From the NCBI GenBank assembly GCA_022448525.1, contig JAKVCX010000008.1, positions 124,001 through 188,000 of the forward strand: a stretch of 64,000 nt of DNA, written 5' to 3'. The DNA comes from Tenacibaculum sp. GTDB lineage: Bacteria; Bacteroidota; Bacteroidia; Flavobacteriales; Flavobacteriaceae. Each line of letters starts with the position of its first letter. Position 1 is the first letter of the stretch. Made by a program: the position numbers and the translations under genes. The notes under the pieces are model-generated. The model did no database searches. It had not been told where the DNA came from and saw only the letters and a list, made by a program, of their open reading frames with translations. Shown here in pieces: positions 50,862 through 59,803 of this stretch.

Positions 50862-52679
50862 TTGATTAAAAGAATTTTAATAATATTTTTTGTAATTATA
50901 CAATCCAAAGCTGAGTGTTTCAACTCGGCTTTTCCTATTTTAAATTTTGACCAAGAGAAAAATGAAATAAATCAGAATCAAAGAGATTACGAATTAGCTA
51001 AAATATATTTACAAGAAGAAAAATATGGTGCTGCACTCAGGAAAATTCTTGAATTAACAGATAGGAAAATTGATGATAAATTATTAAAGTTAAAGATTAA
51101 TTTGTTAGCCGGTGAGATTTTTAGTAAAACTGGAAATATCAGTGGAAGAGAAGTATTTCACTTAGAAAAAACCGATACTATTTTTAAGAGTAATTTGCGC
51201 ACACCTCTTTATTTGAAAAAGGCATTAGAATTAGCAAAAGAGTTAAATGATAAAAGCGAGTTTGGTATAAAACCAGCAGACTACAATAACTATTTATCAG
51301 ATATATATATAACCTTTTCTGTTTATTACCTAGATGTTAGAGAGCCTGATAGTTCTAGATACTACTCGGAAAAATTATTGGCATTGTCAAGTGTAAATAA
51401 TAAGATTGAAATACTTAAAGGGAAAGCATATACCAATTTAGGTAAGTCTTATTTAATGGAAAATAATTATGTCAAAGCGGAAGAATTATTTTTACAGTCT
51501 GTGGAGGTAAATAAATCATTGAAAAATAACGTTTCTGTTGCTTTAGCATTGAATAACTTAGCTTCTATTTATATTATTAATGAAGAGTTTGAAAAAGCAA
51601 AGTTTTATTATGAGGAAGCTTTGACTTACATTGGAGATAAAAATACTACAGTTGCTACTCAACGAAAAGAAATGATCTGGGATAATCTGGCTTGGGTTTT
51701 ATATAATCTAAAGGATTATAAGGCATATGATTATGTTACAAAATCTTATAATGTTCGTGATAGTTTAAAAGAATTAGCAGAACAGAATAGATATGCAGAG
51801 ATTCAGGCCTTGTATGATGTTAAATCAGTTAAGCAGCAAGAACAAATAAAAATAGAACGTCAAGAACGTAAAACTTGGATTATTGGTATTACGGGTATTT
51901 TAGTTTCAATTTTGTTATTGTATTTGGCTAACCTATATAAATTAAGACAACAAAGTCTAAGTTTAAAACTTTCCAAAAGTCAGTTGGAGCAACAACGTAA
52001 TTTGGAGCGTTTAAAATCACAAAGTCAGGTAAAAATATTGAACGCAACAATTGATGGTAAAGAAACCGAACGTAAACAAATTGCTGAAATTTTACACGAC
52101 AATGTAAGTGCTTTATTGTCATCTGCAAATATGCATTTACAAGCGAGTCAAAAACAGTTTAAAGATACTGCTGTGCCAATTGAGTTAGCTAAAACTCAAG
52201 AGATTATTTTAGAGGCTTCTCAAAAAATTAGAGAGTTGTCGCACAATTTAATGTCGTCGGTATTATTAAAATTTGGTTTAGAGTATGCAGTGAAAGATGC
52301 TGCAAAAAAGTTTTCTAATTCTAGCATTCGAATTAACACAGCTATTCATAACGTATATCGTTATTCACAAGAATATGAAATCAAAATTTTCAATATCATC
52401 CAAGAGTTAATCAATAATATATTAAAGCATAGTGAAGCTAATAATGCATACATCATTATGGAGGAAGAAGATGATGCTTTAAATATTATAGTAAAAGATG
52501 ATGGGAAAGGGTTCAAAAATAAGTCTGAAGAAGAAAAAGGTGTTGGAATCAATCAGATTAAAGCTAGAATTAATATGATGAACGGAACGTTTTTAATTGA
52601 GTCTTCAAAAGGACAAGGAACAAAAACGACGATGAGTATTCCAGTGGTTCGTTCAAAAACTAGAGTGTACTCCGCTTAG
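50862..52679 (+). CDS. TPR-containing sensor histidine kinase (NarX/DesK type)
   Basis: A 605-residue kinase. An N-terminal signal or anchor (IKRILIIFFVIIQSKA) precedes TPR-like helices (about 40-310), a membrane helix (about 335-355) and a coiled coil. The HisKA_3-type phosphoacceptor is H412 in EILHDNVSALL. The ATPase domain has the N box QELINNILKHSEANN and G box VKDDGKGF...GVGINQIKARI. The class fits a NarL-type partner, very likely the regulator at 49293. The start is TTG, 12 bases after the lipoprotein gene. The 3' end overlaps the convergent phosphoesterase gene by 20 bases. Confidence 0.9.
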   Translation: MIKRILIIFFVIIQSKAECFNSAFPILNFDQEKNEINQNQRDYELAKIYLQEEKYGAALRKILELTDRKIDDKLLKLKINLLAGEIFSKTGNISGREVFHLEKTDTIFKSNLRTPLYLKKALELAKELNDKSEFGIKPADYNNYLSDIYITFSVYYLDVREPDSSRYYSEKLLALSSVNNKIEILKGKAYTNLGKSYLMENNYVKAEELFLQSVEVNKSLKNNVSVALALNNLASIYIINEEFEKAKFYYEEALTYIGDKNTTVATQRKEMIWDNLAWVLYNLKDYKAYDYVTKSYNVRDSLKELAEQNRYAEIQALYDVKSVKQQEQIKIERQERKTWIIGITGILVSILLLYLANLYKLRQQSLSLKLSKSQLEQQRNLERLKSQSQVKILNATIDGKETERKQIAEILHDNVSALLSSANMHLQASQKQFKDTAVPIELAKTQEIILEASQKIRELSHNLMSSVLLKFGLEYAVKDAAKKFSNSSIRINTAIHNVYRYSQEYEIKIFNIIQELINNILKHSEANNAYIIMEEEDDALNIIVKDDGKGFKNKSEEEKGVGINQIKARINMMNGTFLIESSKGQGTKTTMSIPVVRSKTRVYSA

Positions 52680-53163
52680 CCAACTCAATAACTTCCATAT
52701 TTTTTATTTCACCATTATCAAGTTCAAATCTAATCATGGTTCTAATTTTGTGAAATCCGTGTTTTCCAGCTGCACCTGGATTAATATGTAGTAAATTCAA
52801 ACTTTTATCAAACTGTACTTTTAAAATATGAGAATGTCCACAAATAAATAGTTGTGGAGGATTACTTTTAATCGTCTCACGAACTCGCTGATTGTACTTT
52901 CCTGGATAACCTCCAATATGTGTAATCCAAACAGGAACGTTTTCAACTACAAAACGATTATCTAACGGGAATTCAGATCTCGCTTCAGCATCGTCAATAT
53001 TTCCATAAACACCACGTAAAGGTTTTAGAGCTTTTATGGTATCAGTCACTTTTAAATTACCAATATCACCTGCATGCCAAACTTCATCAGCTTGTTTTAC
53101 AAACTTTAAAATTTGATCATCAATATAACTATGGGTATCCGATAAGAGTAAGATTTTTTTCAC
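52660..53163 (-). CDS. Metallophosphoesterase, YfcE/MJ0936 type
   Basis: A 167-residue calcineurin-like phosphoesterase. The metal-binding blocks are in order: LLSDTHSYID, WHAGDIGN, GNIDD, THIGGYPG and CGHSHI. Related enzymes hydrolyse phosphodiesters with Mn2+ or Ni2+ and are single-domain and cytoplasmic. It is convergent with the kinase gene, overlapping it by 20 bases. Confidence 0.93.
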   Translation of the reverse strand: MKKILLLSDTHSYIDDQILKFVKQADEVWHAGDIGNLKVTDTIKALKPLRGVYGNIDDAEARSEFPLDNRFVVENVPVWITHIGGYPGKYNQRVRETIKSNPPQLFICGHSHILKVQFDKSLNLLHINPGAAGKHGFHKIRTMIRFELDNGEIKNMEVIELAKRSTL

Positions 53164-53281
53164 ATAACGAAAGTACGGAGAATCTTCTTTTTACGATGAA
53201 CTATTAAACATTTTTTAAGAGATCTACAAAAGTGATAACCAAATAAAATCCGTAGTTTAGCTTTTTAAAAAAAGCAACTTC

Positions 53282-54016
53282 TTGAGGTATTTTTTAGAAC
53301 TTTCGTATCACGGTAAAAACTACTATGGTTGGCAAATTCAACCAGATGTAATTTCGGTACAAGAAAAAATTACAACAGCGCTAAGTACAATTTTAAGAGA
53401 AGAAATTGCCATTGTAGGTGCAGGAAGAACAGATTCTGGAGTTCATGCCTCACAAATGTACGCTCATTTTGATGTTGATAAAGATTTAGATGAAAATTTC
53501 ACCTATAAATTGAATGCCATTTTACCTGATGATATTGTAATTTATAGAACGATAAAAGTATCTGATGAAGCGCATGCAAGATTTGATGCTGTAAGTAGAA
53601 GTTATGAATATAAAATATGGATGGGAAGAAATCCATTTTTATTAGATACTACTTGGCAATTAAACTATAAGAATATTAATATCGAAGCCATGAATTCAGC
53701 AGCTAAGTTGTTGTATGAATATGAAGACTTTGAATGTTTTTCAAAAGTAAAAACAGATGTTCATACCTTTAATTGTGAAGTTACTAATGCCATTTGGAAA
53801 TTAGAAGGAGAAGAGCTTACTTTTTATGTATCTGCAAATCGATTTTTACGAAATATGGTAAGAGCAATTGTAGGAACATTATTAGATATAGGATTAGGAA
53901 AAAAATCTGTTGAGGATTTTAGAATGATTATAGAAAGTAAGAATCGAAGTAAAGCGGGAGTTTCAGTTCCTGCAAAAGGTTTATTTTTGACTAAAGTTGA
54001 ATACGATTACATTTAA
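53282..54016 (+). CDS. truA: tRNA pseudouridine synthase A
   Basis: TruA of 244 residues, modifying uridines 38-40 in the anticodon arm. The catalytic aspartate is D51 in GAGRTDSGVHA. FLRNMVRAIVGTLLDIG near the C-terminus is also typical. The start is TTG (MRYFLELSYHGKNYYGW, the expected N-terminus). The ABC transporter gene starts three bases after its stop, so the two are co-transcribed. Confidence 0.95.
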   Translation: MRYFLELSYHGKNYYGWQIQPDVISVQEKITTALSTILREEIAIVGAGRTDSGVHASQMYAHFDVDKDLDENFTYKLNAILPDDIVIYRTIKVSDEAHARFDAVSRSYEYKIWMGRNPFLLDTTWQLNYKNINIEAMNSAAKLLYEYEDFECFSKVKTDVHTFNCEVTNAIWKLEGEELTFYVSANRFLRNMVRAIVGTLLDIGLGKKSVEDFRMIIESKNRSKAGVSVPAKGLFLTKVEYDYI

Positions 54017-54019
54017 AAC

Positions 54020-55783
54020 GTGAGTAATACTAAAAAAGGAAATGCATTTGATATGGAAATTTTTGTGAGACTAATGAGTTTCGCAAAAAAGTACCGTACT
54101 CAATTCTGGATTGCAGCATTGTCTACTATTTTATTGGCAGGTTTTTCTATTGCAAGTCCAGTTATTTTATATAAAGCGATTGATGATTTTACTGTAACGA
54201 AAGACGCAACAAGACTATTATATTTTACAATAGCTATGTTGTCTGTTTTATTAGCACAGGTAATACTACAATTCTCTTTTATTTACTACGCAAACTGGGT
54301 AGGGCAACATATTATTAAAGATATCAGAGCGAAGATATTTAGTAATATCCTGCAATTTAAAATGACATATTTTGATAACAATTCAGTAGGTAGGCTTGTT
54401 ACCAGAGTTGTTTCAGATATTGAAACCATAGCAAACTTCTTCTCACAAGGAGTTTTTATGATTGTAAGTGATATTCTTAAAATGTTAGCTGCAGTTGTAG
54501 TAATGTTTGTAATCAATTGGAAATTAGCCATCATTGCTTTAGCGGTTTTACCGATACTGATTTATGCAACTAAACTTTTTCAAATTGCAATTAAAAAGAC
54601 ATTCCAAGATGTAAGAAATCAAGTGGCAAACTTAAACGGATTTGTTCAAGAGCGTGTTACAGGAATGAAAATAGTTCAGTTATTTAATAGAGAAAGAATA
54701 GAGTATAATAACTTTAAGGAAATCAATAATAAACACAAAGAGGCACACGTAAAAACTGTTTGGTATTATTCAATTTTCTTTCCAATTGCTGAAATTTTAT
54801 CATCCATAGCTATTGGTTTGATTGTTTGGTACGGAGGTTTACAAGTTTTAGGAAATAAAATGATAACCGTAGGAGCAATTATCAGTTTTATTCAGATGGC
54901 TCAAATGTTATTCAGACCATTACGTCAAATTGCAGATAAATTCAATCAGTTACAAATGGGAATTGTTTCTGGAGAACGTGTTTTTAAAGTTATTGATACG
55001 GAAAGTTCAATTGATAAAACAGGAACTAAAGATGCAGGTGGACTTAAAGGAGATATTTCTTTTAAAGATGTTAGGTTTAGTTACGTAAAAGGCGAAGAAA
55101 TCCTTAAAGGAATAAACTTTGAAGTTAAAAAAGGTGAAACAATTGCTATCGTTGGGTCAACGGGAGCTGGGAAATCAACGATTATTAATTTAATTAGTCG
55201 TTTTTATGAAATCGATAGCGGAGAAATTGCTGTTGATGGAATTCCAGTTCAAGAATATGAATTGACATCACTAAGAGATCAAGTAGCAGTAGTATTGCAA
55301 GATGTATTCTTATTTTCTGATACGATTTTAAATAATATTACGCTTAAAAACGAGAACATTAGTTTAGAACAAGTTCAAGAGGCGGCGAAGCAAATTGGTA
55401 TTCATGATTTTATTGAGAGTTTACCAAACGGATACAATTATAATGTGAAAGAACGTGGTGCAATGCTTTCTTCAGGGCAACGACAATTAATTGCGTTTTT
55501 AAGAGCTTATGTAAGTACTCCGAGTATTTTAATATTAGATGAAGCTACATCATCTGTGGATACAGAATCAGAGCAAATGATTCAATATGCCACAGATAAA
55601 ATCACAAAAAATAGAACTTCAATTGTAATCGCACATCGATTGGCTACCATTAAAAAAGCAGATAAAATCTTGGTAATGGACAAAGGACATATTGTTGAGC
55701 AAGGCAGTCATAAAGAGTTACTTAAGAAAGAAGGTTACTACCGAAATTTATATGAAAAACAATTCAGTGCAGAGGTAGTATAA
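54020..55783 (+). CDS. ABC transporter, fused permease and ATPase (MsbA/MdlB type)
   Basis: A 587-residue half-transporter. Six membrane helices (about 20-310) precede an ATPase domain with Walker A GSTGAGKST, signature LSSGQRQLI and Walker B ILILDEATSSVD, then the H loop IVIAHRL. The order and length are typical of type IV exporters for lipids, drugs or peptides; it would dimerise. The start is GTG, three bases after truA. The GQHIIKDIRAKIFSNIL segment matches the coupling-helix region of the MdlB group. Substrate not deducible. Confidence 0.92.
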   Translation: MSNTKKGNAFDMEIFVRLMSFAKKYRTQFWIAALSTILLAGFSIASPVILYKAIDDFTVTKDATRLLYFTIAMLSVLLAQVILQFSFIYYANWVGQHIIKDIRAKIFSNILQFKMTYFDNNSVGRLVTRVVSDIETIANFFSQGVFMIVSDILKMLAAVVVMFVINWKLAIIALAVLPILIYATKLFQIAIKKTFQDVRNQVANLNGFVQERVTGMKIVQLFNRERIEYNNFKEINNKHKEAHVKTVWYYSIFFPIAEILSSIAIGLIVWYGGLQVLGNKMITVGAIISFIQMAQMLFRPLRQIADKFNQLQMGIVSGERVFKVIDTESSIDKTGTKDAGGLKGDISFKDVRFSYVKGEEILKGINFEVKKGETIAIVGSTGAGKSTIINLISRFYEIDSGEIAVDGIPVQEYELTSLRDQVAVVLQDVFLFSDTILNNITLKNENISLEQVQEAAKQIGIHDFIESLPNGYNYNVKERGAMLSSGQRQLIAFLRAYVSTPSILILDEATSSVDTESEQMIQYATDKITKNRTSIVIAHRLATIKKADKILVMDKGHIVEQGSHKELLKKEGYYRNLYEKQFSAEVV

Positions 55784-55797
55784 TAAGCTCTGTTTTA

Positions 55798-55828
55798 TTT
55801 GTTTACTGTATTCAAAATGCTACATTTG
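55798..55828 (+). promoter_or_regulatory. Promoter of the coiled-coil lipoprotein gene
   Basis: TTTG (55798-55801), 19 bases, TACATTTG (55821-55828): a perfect match to the Bacteroidota consensus. It suggests strong expression of the gene at 55863. Confidence 0.8.
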
Positions 55829-55862
55829 TTAATCAATCACAAAAACTTAAAATACATAAACA

Positions 55863-56315
55863 ATGAAAAAAGTAATTTTATCTGTCTTCGTAGCTGGTGC
55901 GTTATTAGCTACTTCTTGTAAGAATGCAAAAGAAACAGAAGAGAAGGTTAAAGAAACTACAGAAGCTGTAGTTGAGAAAACTGAAGAAGCAGTTGAGAAA
56001 GTAGAAGAAACTGTTGAAAAAACAGAAGAAGCTGTAAAGGAAGCTGCTAAAACAATTGAATCTGCTCTTGAAGGAATTACAATCCCAGAATTTAAAGACC
56101 CTAAAGTGGGAGAGTATTTAGCTTCTTATGCTGAGTTCGCAAAAAAGAAAATCGACGCTGGTACAGACGCATTAAAAACTGCTGAGTTGGCTAAAACAGG
56201 TGCTGATTTAGCTGCAAAAGCTAAAGATGTAGTTGCTGGTTTAGATGAAGAAGCTACTAAAAAGTTTAATTCAGTTTTAGCTGAGATTAATGCTAAATTA
56301 AATGCTAAAAAATAA
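55863..56315 (+). CDS. Coiled-coil lipoprotein
   Basis: A 150-residue protein with a signal peptide and lipobox (LLATSC). The mature part is a Lys/Glu helix made of near-perfect repeats of about 7-11 residues (EAVEKVEETVEKTEEAV, about residues 40-56), resembling apolipoprotein- or LEA-like amphipathic helices. The Ala-rich second half is also helical. It is probably an abundant envelope lipoprotein, judging by the perfect promoter, terminator and optimal-looking codons. No specific function is known. Confidence 0.85.
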   Translation: MKKVILSVFVAGALLATSCKNAKETEEKVKETTEAVVEKTEEAVEKVEETVEKTEEAVKEAAKTIESALEGITIPEFKDPKVGEYLASYAEFAKKKIDAGTDALKTAELAKTGADLAAKAKDVVAGLDEEATKKFNSVLAEINAKLNAKK

Positions 56316-56345
56316 TTATTAAGTAATAAATACTTAAATAAGAAG

Positions 56346-56369
56346 CCCGCTATTAAGCGGGTTTTTTTT
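56346..56369 (+). terminator. Terminator of the coiled-coil lipoprotein gene
   Basis: CCCGCT-ATTA-AGCGGG (56346-56361) followed by eight T. Confidence 0.9.
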
Positions 56370-56642
56370 GTGGCTAAAACGAAGTATGTTAAAAATAGAA
56401 TATTTTTAATGTAACTATTTTATTATTAGGGTTTTATTTGTTATATTTATCTTGTCGAATTGAACTAATTAAATCAAACATTGTAGAATGTTTGATTCTG
56501 AGATAAACTGTATTTTAAAGTCCCCAAACTTCATTAGAAATACGGTATAGCATTTAAACTAATTATTAAGAAAGCATACAAATAAAGATTTTTGTAGAGT
56601 GGTATATTGTTAACTACCTACTATTAATAATCCCCCCTGATG

Positions 56643-56679
56643 AAACCTAGATCTTATCTATTACGATCTAGGTTTTTTT
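56643..56679 (+). terminator. Plus-strand terminator without an assigned gene
   Basis: Perfect 11-bp stem AAACCTAGATC (56643-56653) and GATCTAGGTTT (56665-56675), then a T-run on the plus strand only. It is not positioned to serve cdaA, which reads from the other side. Confidence 0.75.
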
Positions 56680-56693
56680 AGTGGGTTAATTTA

Positions 56694-57473
56694 TTAGTTT
56701 GAAACGTCTTTTTTGATTTTCTCGGAAAGATCTTCGTAATCTTGATACAATACAAATTCTCCATCCTTAATGTATGAAATTTCTCCTGTTTCTTCCGAAA
56801 CAAGTACGCAAACCGCATCCGTTTTTTCTGAAATACCAAAAGCTGCTCTGTGACGAAGTCCAAATCTCGCAGGGATTCTAGGATTATCAGAAACGGGTAA
56901 AATTACTCTTGTAGCTACAATAAAATTATCTCTTATAATTGTCGCTCCATCATGTAACGGACTATTCTTGTAAAAAATACTTTGAATAATGGCGTTATTA
57001 ACTAAAGCATTCATCGGATCGCCCGTGTTAACTAAGAAATCTAATTTATTTGTTCTTTCAATAACAATTAAAGCTCCAGTTTTTGTTTTAGAAAGATTAA
57101 CACATGATTTTACGATGGTATCAGTATCCGTTTCGGAATTAATTTCTGATTGTAAAAACTTCAATTGATTTAAAAAACCACGTTTTGTAGAGAAATTAGT
57201 AGTACCAATCATTAACAGAAACTTTCTAATTTCTTGCTGAAACACAATGATAAGCGCAATAACTCCACCAGAAATAAGTTTCCCTAAAATACCACTTAAC
57301 ATTTCCATGTTTAAGGCTTCAGTAATTTTCCACATTAAGAAAATTAAAGCAATACCAATAACAATATTAATGGCTACAGTTCCTTTTACTAGTTTATAGA
57401 TGTAATACAATAATACAGCTACAAGAATAATATCAAGGATATCTAGAAATGAAAAGTCTATAAAATCTAACAT
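56694..57473 (-). CDS. cdaA: Diadenylate cyclase CdaA
   Basis: A 259-residue membrane enzyme making c-di-AMP from two ATP. Three N-terminal helices (about residues 10-80) are followed by a DisA_N domain with the catalytic LHDGATII and the ATP-binding GLRHRAAFGIS. The family was long annotated as TIGR00159. c-di-AMP controls K+ and osmotic homeostasis in many bacteria; a Kir-type K+ channel is encoded elsewhere in this window, but a link is only speculation. It is separated from the exbD gene by 35 bases and may be co-transcribed with it. Confidence 0.93.
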   Translation of the reverse strand: MLDFIDFSFLDILDIILVAVLLYYIYKLVKGTVAINIVIGIALIFLMWKITEALNMEMLSGILGKLISGGVIALIIVFQQEIRKFLLMIGTTNFSTKRGFLNQLKFLQSEINSETDTDTIVKSCVNLSKTKTGALIVIERTNKLDFLVNTGDPMNALVNNAIIQSIFYKNSPLHDGATIIRDNFIVATRVILPVSDNPRIPARFGLRHRAAFGISEKTDAVCVLVSEETGEISYIKDGEFVLYQDYEDLSEKIKKDVSN

Positions 57474-57508
57474 GTATTTATAGCGGTTTGCGTAAATGTA
57501 CTAATAAT

Positions 57509-58117
57509 TTACTTTTTCGCCATAGCGCTTTCCATCTCTATGTTTCCAATCAGCATTGGATACTTACTCTTGATAACTTCCAATTTTTCAAATGTATCTT
57601 GGTTTCTAGTTTTTTTGTAGGCTGTTTCAAGTTGAGTGAAATTGTGTCCATACATTTTTACTGATAATTGGTTACGCAAATTGTTGTAAGCCAAATGTAC
57701 CTTATCTAATACCTTAACATAGGTTTCATAACTAGCCTCTCTATCAGCCTCAATTGTAATAATAGCTTTGGCTGGATGATCTGACGAGGTAGTTATTTTT
57801 TTTCCGTTACACCAATCACAAGGATTTCCTTTGGAATCTTTTCCAGCTCCATTATCAATAAAATCCTGAGCTAATTGTGAAATTTCAGTAATGGAAACTT
57901 CGTCACTTCCAATTAAAATTTCATTGTTCCGATTAATTGAAATGTCAAATACGTTTTTTTTGTGAGTATCTAGCGTATCTGGATTGTCTTGAGCAATTTT
58001 AGTAAAAATACCCTGATCAACATTTAATGTTGTAGTAACAAGGAAAAAAATTAATAGTAAAAATGCGATGTCTGCCATAGATCCGGCATTAATTTCTGAA
58101 ATAGGTTTTCTTTTCAT
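57509..58117 (-). CDS. ExbD/TolR family protein
   Basis: A 202-residue protein with one N-terminal membrane helix (MADIAFLLLIFFLVTTTL, residues 14-31) carrying the conserved Asp used in proton-driven transport. A periplasmic domain follows, longer than in E. coli ExbD, with an extra loop containing CDWC (a CxxC pair). Such proteins energise outer-membrane receptors with ExbB and TonB. No exbB or tonB gene is adjacent. Its gene is preceded by a structured leader and followed by cdaA. Confidence 0.88.
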   Translation of the reverse strand: MKRKPISEINAGSMADIAFLLLIFFLVTTTLNVDQGIFTKIAQDNPDTLDTHKKNVFDISINRNNEILIGSDEVSITEISQLAQDFIDNGAGKDSKGNPCDWCNGKKITTSSDHPAKAIITIEADREASYETYVKVLDKVHLAYNNLRNQLSVKMYGHNFTQLETAYKKTRNQDTFEKLEVIKSKYPMLIGNIEMESAMAKK

Positions 58118-58145
58118 AATACGAAATGTTTAAGTGAATAATTAG

Positions 58146-58200
58146 TTTACTCCTCTGAATGTATTTCAGAGGTTTTCCTGATTTTGATTTCAGGAGTAAA
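58146..58200 (-). promoter_or_regulatory. Structured leader upstream of exbD
   Basis: TTTACTCCT (58146-58154) pairs perfectly with AGGAGTAAA (58192-58200). It competes with inner hairpins CCTCTGAA/TTCAGAGG (58152-58159 with 58065-equivalent arm at 58165-58172) and CCTGA/TCAGG (58177-58181, 58190-58194). The alternatives are mutually exclusive. Confidence 0.35.
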
Positions 58201-58327
58201 GTTTGATTTGCAATTTTTGGTAGTGCAAACTAAATATCAAAAACAATACCGTAATTGAGTTTCTGTATATGCTTAATTTAGAAACTCTTTATGAAAAAAT
58301 AGATTAAAGTGCTTTATAGCTAGATTT

Positions 58328-59149
58328 TTACCTAACCATTTCCGTAATTCTAATTGCTTCTACAGCTTCTTTTACATCATGAACTCTCAAAATTTGAGTT
58401 CCATTTTGAAGCGCAATTGTATTTGCTACTGTAGTTGCATTTAAAGCTTCTTTCGGTGTAATATCTAAAAGTTTATACAGCATAGATTTTCTTGAGACAC
58501 CAGTTAAAATAGGAACTTCTAAATTTTTAAATAGTTGTAGTTCCTTTAGAAGTTCGTAATTATGTTCGACTGTTTTTCCGAATCCAAATCCTACATCTAT
58601 AATTACGTCGTTAACATGAAGTTTTCGCAATTCAAATAATTGCTTTGCGAAAAATGAAATTACATCAGTTACTACATTTTTATAACTTGGATTTTTCTGC
58701 ATATTTTGAGGTGTTCCTTGCATATGCATTAAAATATAAGGAACTTGAAGTTTTGCAATGGTTTCAAACATATTGCTATCCATGTTTCCTCCAGAAATAT
58801 CATTAATTAATGCTGCACCAGACTCAATAGATTTTTCAGCAACTTTGCTTCTGAAAGTGTCAATTGAGATAATAATTTCAGGAAACTTTTCGACTAATAA
58901 AGTTACAATAGGAACAATTCTTTTTAATTCTTCATCTTCTGAAATATGCGCTGCTCCTGGTCGAGAAGAATAAGCTCCAATGTCGATGAAAGTAGCGCCT
59001 TCCAGCAACATCTTTTCAACCTGTTGTAAGATGTCGTTTTCATTTTTATATTTTCCTCCATCATAAAATGAATCTGGAGTGATATTTAAAATTCCCATTA
59101 CCTTGGGAGTTGATAAATCAATTAAAGTCCCTTTGCAATTAATTGTCAT
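58328..59149 (-). CDS. folP: Dihydropteroate synthase
   Basis: TIM-barrel enzyme of 273 residues joining 6-hydroxymethyl-7,8-dihydropterin diphosphate to p-aminobenzoate in folate synthesis, and the target of sulfonamides. Conserved motifs are VMGILNITPDSFYDGG, DIGAYSSRPGA, the NDISGG loop, LMHMQGTPQNMQ and VGFGFGKTVEHNY. It is cytoplasmic. It is monocistronic as far as visible and divergent from the DUF1599 gene. Confidence 0.96.
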   Translation of the reverse strand: MTINCKGTLIDLSTPKVMGILNITPDSFYDGGKYKNENDILQQVEKMLLEGATFIDIGAYSSRPGAAHISEDEELKRIVPIVTLLVEKFPEIIISIDTFRSKVAEKSIESGAALINDISGGNMDSNMFETIAKLQVPYILMHMQGTPQNMQKNPSYKNVVTDVISFFAKQLFELRKLHVNDVIIDVGFGFGKTVEHNYELLKELQLFKNLEVPILTGVSRKSMLYKLLDITPKEALNATTVANTIALQNGTQILRVHDVKEAVEAIRITEMVR

Positions 59150-59249
59150 TGATACCTTTTTGTAGGTTGTACATGTAAATTTCTCTGTAAAAATAACTGA
59201 AAAGCTATTTGATTTGCTATTTTTACATAGTTTTTTCTGAATATATAAA

Positions 59250-59789
59250 ATGCAAAATACCTCAGAACAGTATGATGCGGTTGTAAATGAATGCCGCAGT
59301 TTATTTATTAAAAAAATGTCTGACTATGGAAGTGCTTGGAGAATTTTACGTTTACCATCACTTACCGATCAAATTTTTATAAAGGCACAAAGAATTCGTC
59401 AATTACAGGAGAATGATGTAAGAAAAGTAGACGAAGGAGAGAAATCAGAATTTATTGGAATTATTAACTATTCTATAATGGCGCTAATTCAGTTAGATTT
59501 AGGAATCGTTGATCAACCAGATTTAAATACTGAAGAAGCTACAAAATTGTACGACAAATACGTGAAGATTACAAAAGAATTAATGGAGAATAAAAACCAT
59601 GATTACGGTGAGGCTTGGCGAGATATGAGAGTTTCTTCATTAACTGATTTAATCTTACAGAAGTTATTACGAGTAAAACAAATAGAAAATAATAAAGGTA
59701 AAACCATTGTTTCTGAAGGAATCGATGCAAACTATCAAGATATGATTAACTATTCTGTGTTTGCAATGATTCACTTGAACGAAACTTAA
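59250..59789 (+). CDS. DUF1599 tandem-domain protein
   Basis: A 179-residue protein made of two similar halves. MSDYGSAWRILRLPSLTDQI (about residues 24-43) is repeated as NHDYGEAWRDMRVSSLTDLI (about 115-134). Each half ends with a Tyr/Asn-rich INYSIMALIQL or INYSVFAMIHL. This is the Bacteroidota DUF1599 arrangement, related to nucleotide-modification-associated domains. Each half carries D-Y-G-x-A-W-R, which may bind a nucleotide. It is followed closely by the DoxX-like gene. Confidence 0.92.
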   Translation: MQNTSEQYDAVVNECRSLFIKKMSDYGSAWRILRLPSLTDQIFIKAQRIRQLQENDVRKVDEGEKSEFIGIINYSIMALIQLDLGIVDQPDLNTEEATKLYDKYVKITKELMENKNHDYGEAWRDMRVSSLTDLILQKLLRVKQIENNKGKTIVSEGIDANYQDMINYSVFAMIHLNET

Positions 59790-59803
59790 AAATCCCTATA
59801 ATT

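Larger units (their letters stand above)
56316..56693. other. 378-base gene-free stretch with palindrome and two terminators
   Basis: Between the lipoprotein gene and cdaA. It holds the lipoprotein terminator (56346-56369), a perfect palindrome AATCAAACATT-GTAG-AATGTTTGATT (56472-56497) and a second strong plus-strand terminator (56643-56679). The latter implies a short plus-strand transcript not explained by a gene. Only tiny frames exist, such as a 20-codon frame at 56489-56551. Confidence 0.55.

Noticed and set aside
56489..56551. 20-codon frame in the gene-free stretch before cdaA
   Set aside because: It begins inside the palindrome and has no promoter spacing or sequence character to support coding.
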